Assembly: GCF_042453785.1 (NCBI RefSeq)
Contig: NC_091677.1
Span: 6,791,501 to 6,855,500 of the forward strand
DNA length: 64,000 bases
DNA from: Malus domestica
Lineage: Eukaryota; Streptophyta; Magnoliopsida; Rosales; Rosaceae
Direction: 5' to 3'
Shown one piece after another: positions 56,858 through 64,000 of this stretch (position 1 is its first letter; every line of letters begins with the position of its first letter). Below the pieces are notes generated by a model. The model made no database searches, had not been told where the DNA came from, and saw only the letters and a program-made list of their open reading frames with translations. A program made the translations under genes and the position numbers.

Positions 56858-57771
56858 GGCCTCGTTTGGCAGCTCGGACTGTACTGACTATTTCAGTCGG
56901 ATAGGATAAAAGTCGTCGGATAGTACTGACTAAATTAGTCGGGCGTTTGGTATTGTATCGGATTAATTTATGCATCGGATAATACGTCGGACTATAATAT
57001 TTTTTTTTTAAATTCACAATAATTGTTGTTAAAATTAAACAAAACAAAAAAAAAGGAAGAAAAAACAGAAAAAAAAAAAAAGAAAAACAGAAGAATAAAA
57101 AACCCAGGACTCTTCTCAGTCGCACCTTTCTTCTTCACCATCTTCCTCGTGCATCAATCCCACCATCGACGACCGATTGCAGAGGAGTAGTGGCCAGGGT
57201 CGATAACTCGGAGCCTATATTCGAATTCTTGTCCCCCTCCTCGTCGGAGCCCAGCTCCCTTCCTTATCGGAGCCCAGATCCGAGTTGCTATCCCCCTCCT
57301 CGTCGGAGCCTAGCTCCCTTTCTCGTCATCCTTCTCGTCATCGGAGTCCAGATCGAAAGAATTTGAATCATCATCTTCCTCCTTCAACCCATGGAATGTT
57401 TTGTTGTCAGAAATCAAAGGCGAACAGAGAGGTGGGGGTGTGTGTGCAAAGAAGGAGGAAGGAAGAGAGACAGAAAAAAAAAAGATGGCGACGAAGACGA
57501 ACTTGGAAGTAGACGAGAGATAGCAGGTGATGGGACAGAGTTGAAGGAGAGTGCGTGAGAGAGGGACGGAGTGAGCCAGTGTGAGCGAGAGAGATGCAGC
57601 CGACTAATAATACAGAGGTTTGGGATGGGATAAATAAGCGGGTATGAAGGGGATAAAACAAGTGGGGCCGGATTAAGTAATACGGTGCTTATTTAATACG
57701 ACGTTCACCAAACATCCGCTTTGTATTATTAGTACTATCCGGTGGTCTTATACGGCATGCCAAACGAGGCC
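56858..57771. mobile_element. PIF/Harbinger-type non-autonomous element
   Basis: Inverted ends GGCCTCGTTTGGCA (56858) and TGCCAAACGAGGCC (57771) are flanked by TTA on both sides (56855-56857, 57772-57774), the typical 3-bp target of this superfamily. The subterminal regions hold many GTCGGA/TCCGAC-like pieces (ACTGACTATTTCAGTCGGAT). The 914-bp element contains a CCCCCTCCTCGTCGGAGCC motif about three times (57232-57310). No transposase is seen. Confidence 0.85.
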
Positions 57772-58046
57772 TTAGTATCTAATGGTAACTCATAGTATGA
57801 TAAGCATATACCATATTAAATGGTAATGAGCAAAAATGCTCCCTTATTCTTACCAACCGTCCCAAATTTTTTTCTAATTCGTCATCAATTTACAATTGCA
57901 ATTGATGCCCCTACAAATCATGTGTTTGCGGTACGTTGTTAGGAACGGTGGCGCAATAGGAAGAACGAGTTTTGGGTTTCAAAACGGCCCTCTCGCAGGT
58001 TGTTTGTATCGGTTTTGCAGTTTTGGAGCGGATGGACCGCTCGAAC

Positions 58047-58133
58047 CGGGTCGTTGCTGCTGCTAATCTTTTTGTGACTCGGGTTGATGCTGCTAATCTT
58101 GTTGTGACTCGGGTAGATGCAGCTAATCTTGTA
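58047..58133. repeat. 30-bp tandem repeat
   Basis: Nearly three units of GCTGCTAATCTT(T/G)TTGTGACTCGGGT(T/A)GAT follow each other. Unit length is a multiple of three and the frame is open on plus from about 57972, but no gene is recognised. Confidence 0.7.
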
Positions 58134-58139
58134 TTGTTG

Positions 58140-59213
58140 ACAGAATTAGATTTTTGTAGTGATTGGTTTGCAGGAGAATCAAGCTTTTGCAAATATATAA
58201 CGTATTTCTAACATGCAATTTGTTCGTGATATTCAGACCAAATGCGAACATGCAAGACTCATTAAGTTTTAAGAAAACTTTAAAAAAAATCATATAACTC
58301 TTAAGGCATGTTGTAATAATCACAAGAAACCTTAGTCAATTCCAAGGACAACCCTCCTTCAAAATTGCATCTCCAAATGTCCTAAGGCTCGTGGTCTCAT
58401 CCTAGCCAACGGAATTTAGTTACTAACTTTTATAAAACAAAATATTATTAAGATCATAGATGGAAAACACCTGGAAAATAAACTTGAATTGTTGAATTCT
58501 TGAAAGTAGTGCCTTTTCTAAAATAATGTGTTCATCTCTCTAATGGCCAAATAAAGTTATTTATGCTACTACAAAATAAAATCCTATTTAGAAAATGTCT
58601 TCTAAAATAATGCGTTCTCTAATGGTCTAATAAAATAAGATAATTAGGAAATAAAATGTTTCATATTTAAACTTAAATTCGGACTGCAGAGAAAATCCAT
58701 CTTTTGACCAACCAAATCAACTCTGATTTGGTCCCAAAAGGTTTCTTTTTAAAGCTTGAGACGTCTCTAACAAATCATCAGAAGGAATCTTCCTTAAAAT
58801 ATGCCATCTTGAACTTCAAATACTCAAAGTGTCTAGAAATGTCAATTCGGGAAAGTTGTGCGCTAGGTCTTTTTTTTTTTTTTCCGTCATAGTCAAACGG
58901 CTTGGTAGAAAAATCTGGAATTTTAATACAATCATCTTGAAATACTCATGAACATTTTCCAATTGAAATCACTCCAAAATTCATCCGTTTGACCACTTCC
59001 TGCATTAAAAATATAATTCAAAGTATCAAAATTCTTTCAAAATAATAACAAAAATAAACTAAGATTAAGGTAATATATAATATAATATTGACTCATCACT
59101 CATCTCAACCATTCAAACACTACCCTACGAGACAATGCCACTTGCTCACATTTGAGCCTAAGATCTCTAACAAACTTAATCACAACCCTTCAGCAGTGAC
59201 ACTAATTTACACA
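58140..59213. other. Intergenic, no feature seen
   Basis: AT-rich sequence with short open frames only. Confidence 0.4.
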
Positions 59214-61468
59214 CACTACTACAAAAGGGCCTTATTGTGTCGGTGGTTGGTGTGTGTTTTATATAATATAGTGACGGATAAGACATTTCTGACACCTACT
59301 TAACATGTCGGAATTACTATCGGTTATAAGCGATATAAATTGTATATGTCGCTTATAACCGACATAAACTGTTAATATCACTTATAACCGACATAGATTT
59401 TAATATTTTTTTAAATAGTGGTGTTGCATAAAGAAAAGCGTGTCGCTTGTAACTGACATAAAGTTAGCGTCGGTTAAAAGAAGACTGGTGTCACTTCTAC
59501 CCGACACTAATGAAAGTTTTTAAATATTTTCAAAGCATGTGTCGGTTGTAGCAGGCATGGATTTTAATTTTTTTTTAAATAGTTTGAAACACAATGTTGG
59601 TTGTAGGCGACATATTGGTAGCCTTTGTATACCCTCCCCATGTTTTCTTCTTCCTCTCTCGCATCTTTCTTATTTCTTCTTCCAATTTATAAACTATCCC
59701 CCGTGTTTTGTTCTTTTTCTCTTGCATCTTTCTTATTTGTTCTTCCAACTTCATTAATTCCTTATTCTTCATAGTAAGTTTTTCTTGCTTCTACTATTTT
59801 TACTATTTTCTCTTATGTTTATTTTTATTTACAATTTAATTTTGTAGGGATTTTATTTGAGCTGGTTGAATACATAAAGAATTAATCAACAACGGATAAT
59901 TTGAAATATTTAGGCGGGAATTTTCTCGCTTGTTTTGCATGAGGAATTGGATTGAGAAGAGTTTGTAGTTCGTGTCAGACTTAGTGTCGGTTTTAACCGA
60001 CGCCAAGTACATTTAATTCGACGCAAGTTTCATTATCCGTAAAGTGTGTCAGAAGATGGTGTCGGTTAGAACCGACACCAAATTTCATCTAAACTAACGC
60101 CACATGAATTTCAATAAAGTGTGTCCGGAAGTGGCTTCATTTTATTCGAAGTGCATATCAGTAAAGTGTGTCAGAAGTTGGTGTCGGTTTTAACCGACAC
60201 CAAGCTTCATTTAATTCAACACCAGTGGCTTTTAATTTGACGTCAGTGCAATCAATGTCTGTTTTAACCGACGCCAACTCAGTATCTATATTTAAATCCC
60301 TTTCTTCCCCATTTCATATGTGCTTTCATTTCTTCCACAATTTCAGTCTTTCTCCTTCTCCTTTCTTCCCCCGTTTCAATTTTTCTATTTCTCCTTCTAG
60401 TAACTTTTGCTATGGATCAACATTTTGCAAATCAACTTTATGAGGAACTCCATTTCGAAGATGAAGAGTTCGAAGGTGGTTCATTTTTAAATTATTATGA
60501 TTATTAATTTCAGTTTATGTTTTGTATTCTAACTAGTATTATGCTTAAATTGAAAATTGATTTTTGTTTCTTGGTTTTTAATTGTTTTTTCTATATTTAT
60601 AAGTATGAACTCAACGGAGATGCGGATCCTCAATTCCTAATTGGAAAGAACAGCCTTGTTCATTTGATTCGTCTGGAAAATGTATTAGTGATAATTCTAG
60701 TGCTTTTTCAAAACATGTAGCGGTAGAGATTAGAGATCACATAAATCATCCGTTTATGATTTATTTTATTATACCTTGAAATTTGTCTAATAAATTCTCT
60801 TATTTTTTCAGGAGATAGCTATAAAGAAATAAGCATAATCGTCAGTTGAAAACAATGAACCACACAACCAGTTCAAGATCTTTTGCAAGAGTTCGGGAAG
60901 AATATATGTATAGGTTGTACATTTTTAAGAATTGTAGTTAATTGTAGTTATGGTGGATAATTGTTAGTGTTTGGTACTATTGTTATTGTTAATAGTTTTA
61001 TTAATGTTTGCTTTGGCCTATATATGAAATATGGTGGGAATGATTTTTATATAATTTTTTTTAACATTAATAACTAAAAACTGAAGCCAATTTGTTTTTT
61101 ATTATTAATATATTTGGTGTCGCTTATGGGCAACAACATAATAATTATTTTATTTATCGAGATGTTAGGTAATGTCGGTTAGGATTGACAATAGTTTGAT
61201 ATTTTAATGTTGCTTCTAAGCGACGTAAAGTACGATGTCACTTTTAACCGACGTTGTTGTTCTTTTTTATTTTATCTTACTTTGCTTCTTGATGGCGGAT
61301 TAAGGGGGCTAACCGACGTCAATACCTTTTTCGTGACGCTAGCAATGGTGTCGGTTCCCCTATCCGACATTGCATGATTTGATGTCGGATTTATTCCAAA
61401 AATTCGACAATAATTGGGGTTTCTTGTCAGTTTTTACACCGCCAGTGATAGTCTTTTTTGTAGTAGTG
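59214..61468. mobile_element. CACTA (EnSpm) element, non-autonomous
   Basis: Ends CACTACTACAAAAGGGCC (59214) and TTTTTTGTAGTAGTG (61468) are flanked by the 3-bp duplication ACA (59211-59213, 61469-61471). The first and last ~0.9 kb carry about twenty copies of a subterminal motif around GTCGGTTTTAACCGACACCA or GTCGCTTATAACCGACAT, in both directions. These are the expected transposase-binding arrays. The 2255-bp element has only a short frame (MDQHFANQLYEELHFEDEEF, from 60412) and no transposase core, so it depends on another element. Confidence 0.93.
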
Positions 61469-61639
61469 ACATCAGCATGAATAGTTTAACTCTAATAAAT
61501 CAGTTTAGAGAGCCTTAATTCCCAACATCATGATCGTATGTAGTCCCGTTGAAATATACGTGCACCATAATTCATAGCAAGCATAAGTGCTTAGTATGGT
61601 ACATTAACTTGCAGTCGAAGCAATCTAACTCGAACACGT

Positions 61640-61980
61640 CCTAATCCTAACTCAAACCTCTATCTCTTCTCGGGTTTTGGGTAGGTGCTGCCTCAAGGGT
61701 TTCACATGGTTGAGCATTGATGAGTTTGAACAGAAGCTTTGACACGGGAAGAACAATGTTCAAGCCTTTTCCATACATTGCTTTTTCTACATAGGCTTGG
61801 TCCAATATGGCAGCTGCGTGCTGAACATGCGACTTCTGGGGTTGCAATGGTGAATCTGGGCTCATATGTAGTTGCTTCATGGGTTGCAATGATAAATCAG
61901 GGCTCACAAGTCGCATGCACTTCACATACGCAAGTGCAGTCAAGCAACGTGAGCATAAAAACAAGATTTTTTTTGCGAAG
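61640..61980. other. Possible S-domain receptor kinase scrap
   Basis: GGGTTGCAATG(G/A)T(G/A)AATC(T/A)GGGCT occurs twice here (about 61833 and 61884) and resembles the GGAGTTGCAATGATGCATCAGG stretch at 63017 of the pseudogene that follows. It may be a broken duplicate of the EGF-like part. Evidence is thin. Confidence 0.25.
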
Positions 61981-62105
61981 GTTGAATGGTATAACTACAT
62001 AGTTGACTTGAAATGATCACCACGAAAAGGGCATATAGGTTAAGTTCTAGTACCATGCATATGGTTATATCTTTTGCCTGTCTGCCGATTTTTTTTGGTG
62101 CAGCC

Positions 62106-63612
62106 ATGGATACCAAACCAAACTCAAAAGTTTGTCTTGTCCGTGATTTTATTATGTGCATTTCTCGAGTCCCATGTTTCCCTAGCACTATCAGCGAAAA
62201 CCAATCTCTCTCCGGCGATCAAACCATTTTTTCCGCAGGTGGGATTTCGAGCTAGGCTTCTTCAAACCAGGTCAGCTTCCAAACTACTATATAGGCATAT
62301 GGTACTCGAAGCAAGTCATGAGAGGACTGTTGTTTGGGAAGCAAATAGGGAAATACCAGTCTCCGAAAGATTTTCGGCGTTGAGGATCGTAGATGGTAAT
62401 CTAGTTGTCTTTAACGAGTCCAAAACCCCAGTTTGGTCAACAAATTTAAACTCCACCACCAATTCTGGTTCTGTCCAAGCGGTTCTTTTGGATAGTGGAA
62501 ACCTTGTCTTGAGAGCGGGGTCTAGTAATAATACTTCAGAGCCTTTATGGCAAAGCTTTGATCATCCCACTCACACATGGTTACCCGGAGGTAAACTTGG
62601 ATTCAACAACATTACCAAACAAACCCAATTTCTCACTTCATGGAAGAATTCGGAGGATCCTTCATCGGGACTTTTCTCTGTTGGGATAAACCAAGATGGA
62701 AGCAATTCGTATAGCATATGGTGGAATAGGACTATACAGTATTGGACCAGCGGATCATGGGATGCAAGTTCGCGTACTTTCAGGTTGGATCCTGACCTGA
62801 GGCTTAATTCCATCTATAATTTCAGATATGTAACAAATGAAAACATAAGTTACTTCACCTATTCTCCTTATGATCCTAAGCTAGTATATCGATGCTTGAT
62901 GTCTGTCACGGGGCAGGTTCAGCTACTGTCATGGATGGAGAATACCAGGCAATGGAATTTGTTTTGGTCTCAACCAAGAAGACAATGTGAAGTTCATGCA
63001 ACTTGTGGGCATTCGGGAGTTGCAATGATGCATCAGGGCCCCTCTGTACTTGCTTGATGGGTTTTGAGCGAAAGTCGCCACCGGACTGGTATTTGCAGGA
63101 TTATTCTGATGGTGTTCAAGAAAAACGAGTTTGCAGTGTGGGACGGAAGACAGGTTCCTAGAAATGCATAACATGTTAATGCCTGAAAATAAACAGGCTT
63201 TGGAGGTTAGGAGTGTTGAGAAATGTGGATCAGTCTGCTTAAGTAACTGCTCTTGCACTGCTTATGCTTATGATAGCAGTACTGGATGTTCAATTTGGAC
63301 CCAAGATATCTTGGGCGTGGAACAACTTGCGGAAGATGACAGTCACGGAAGAATGTTATACATCAGACTTGCAGCTTCTGAGCTTATGTATCTTAAAAGT
63401 AATATGCGAATGATTATTCGGGTTGTTTTGAGTGTCTATTACTTGGAGAGCCATCATTTTTATTGGTTAACCAAATCTTTTATTTTATTTTCAGGCGGTA
63501 AGGGTCGTGCTGATAAGCGTTCCCTTAAAATTGCACTGGTCTCAGCAGCAGCAGGATTGTTTGCTGTAAGTTTTGGCTATTTCTTATGGAAGAAAACATT
63601 GGGAAAGAAAAG
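62106..63612 (+). pseudogene. G-type lectin S-receptor-like kinase, decayed 5' portion
   Basis: Resembles the extracellular part of an S-domain receptor kinase of the At2g19130 type. In order: a start MDTKPNSK and signal-like VLSVILLCAFLESHVSLAL, a B-lectin domain (FELGFFKPGQLPNYYIGIW, GNLVVFNESKTPVWSTNLN, PLWQSFDHPTHTWLPGGKLG), an S-locus region (RTIQYWTSGSWDASSRTF, QWNLFWSQPRRQCEV), an EGF-like stretch (SCNDASGPLCTCLMGF), a PAN domain (CGSVCLSNCSCTAYAYDSS) and a membrane helix (LVSAAAGLFAVSFGYFLW). At least four frame changes occur, near 62130, 62210, 62320 and 63010-63130. An intron 63399-63494 has GT..AG borders, and a donor follows at 63613. The kinase domain is not in the window. It is probably a pseudogene; assembly errors could add to the count. 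Confidence 0.82.
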
Positions 63613-64000
63613 GTACTGCTTCTATTGGATGTCATCAGTCATCATTGAAAGTAGGGTTAAAATATTAAAAAGTTTTTGTCTAGTGGTGTTGTTACTTTCG
63701 GTTCCCCCCTCACTTACTGTTTTTTATTCTTTGCTTTCGGCTCTTCATGCTGTAAAGCAAAAGCAGGATATTAGATTAAGTTTTAGAGGGATTGCATGTC
63801 ATCATGATGTTGGCTTAGCTGCCATCTTCCCTGCTCTCTTCTTCACGTTTCTTCTTCCTTATATGCTGCAACTTGTAACAATTTTAGTCATGAAATAAAT
63901 ATATAAAACTTCAATATGGTATCAGAGCAGGAAAAATAACCTGCTTCTGCATTTCTTCTAGCTGATCGTATTCCATCTCCGACATGGCGGAAGAACATTC
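63613..64000 (+). mobile_element. Start of a Copia retrotransposon at the window edge
   Basis: TGGTATCAGAGCAGG at 63917 is the standard Copia primer-binding site for initiator tRNA-Met. The preceding ~230 bases (perhaps from TGTTGTTACTTTCGG near 63686) would be the LTR. The element runs plus and continues outside the window. It lies in what looks like an intron of the receptor kinase. LTR start and target duplication are not resolved. Confidence 0.6.

Noticed and set aside
57285-57661. Arg- or Ser-rich frames inside the PIF/Harbinger-type element
   Set aside because: Arise from purine-rich repeats; no transposase or host domain could be seen.
61647-61964. 105-codon minus-strand frame
   Set aside because: No recognised domain. 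Part of it overlaps plus-strand sequence resembling the S-domain receptor kinase, which is the more likely origin.

Overview
This window is nuclear DNA of a dicot plant. Intron-containing genes with GT..AG borders, a plant syntaxin, a chloroplast TIC20 subunit, a PLS-type PPR gene, LRR and S-domain receptor kinases, and dense plant transposons all show this. Recalled similarity of the repeats and proteins suggests Rosaceae (apple or pear kin), but that is inference. The QWRF gene (29326-31538, minus) and the GAUT10-like gene (38796-41619, minus) keep an order I recall for Arabidopsis At2g20815/At2g20810, with a transposon nest pushed in between.

Layout. 1-12.9 kb is transposon fossil ground: a nearly full minus-strand Copia element (1-6195) whose leader carries six hairpins, a second plus-strand Copia piece, and a Ty3/gypsy remnant carrying scrambled pieces of host genes (PABP-like RRM, ankyrin protein, ABCB transporter). 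13.2-17.6 kb is an LRR receptor kinase of the MIK2 type, with a 144-bp LRR-pair array and one frame break. 18.4-23.2 kb is repeat element A between two RTE-type LINE tails. 24.4-31.5 kb holds three minus-strand genes: a four-exon small mitochondrial-type protein, an SYP12-type syntaxin and a QWRF protein. 33.0-33.5 kb has a tRNA-Asp and a SINE with perfect target duplications. 34.1-38.6 kb is a Mutator-like MITE containing element B, the second copy of the family of A. 38.8-46.5 kb has GAUT10-like and TIC20-IV-like genes (minus). 48.2-49.5 kb is an intronless PPR gene (plus). 51.4-52.6 kb is a Mutator-like element with a perfect 9-bp duplication. 53.2-55.2 kb is an EMB1923-like plastid membrane protein gene. 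55.6-56.6 kb is a putative snoRNA host transcript. 56.9-57.8 kb is a PIF/Harbinger-type element and 59.2-61.5 kb a CACTA element. 62.1-63.6 kb is a decayed S-domain receptor kinase, followed at the right edge by the start of another Copia element.

Most notable are (1) elements A and B, which carry the same 224-codon ORF intact in both copies, with differences in its core almost wholly synonymous; (2) a six-fold hairpin array in the Copia leader, where stems change but stay paired around a constant loop; and (3) the gypsy remnant loaded with pieces of several unrelated host genes. The host genes do not form one pathway. They are ordinary single-copy-type plant genes for cell wall pectin synthesis, plastid import, vesicle fusion, organelle RNA processing and surface sensing.
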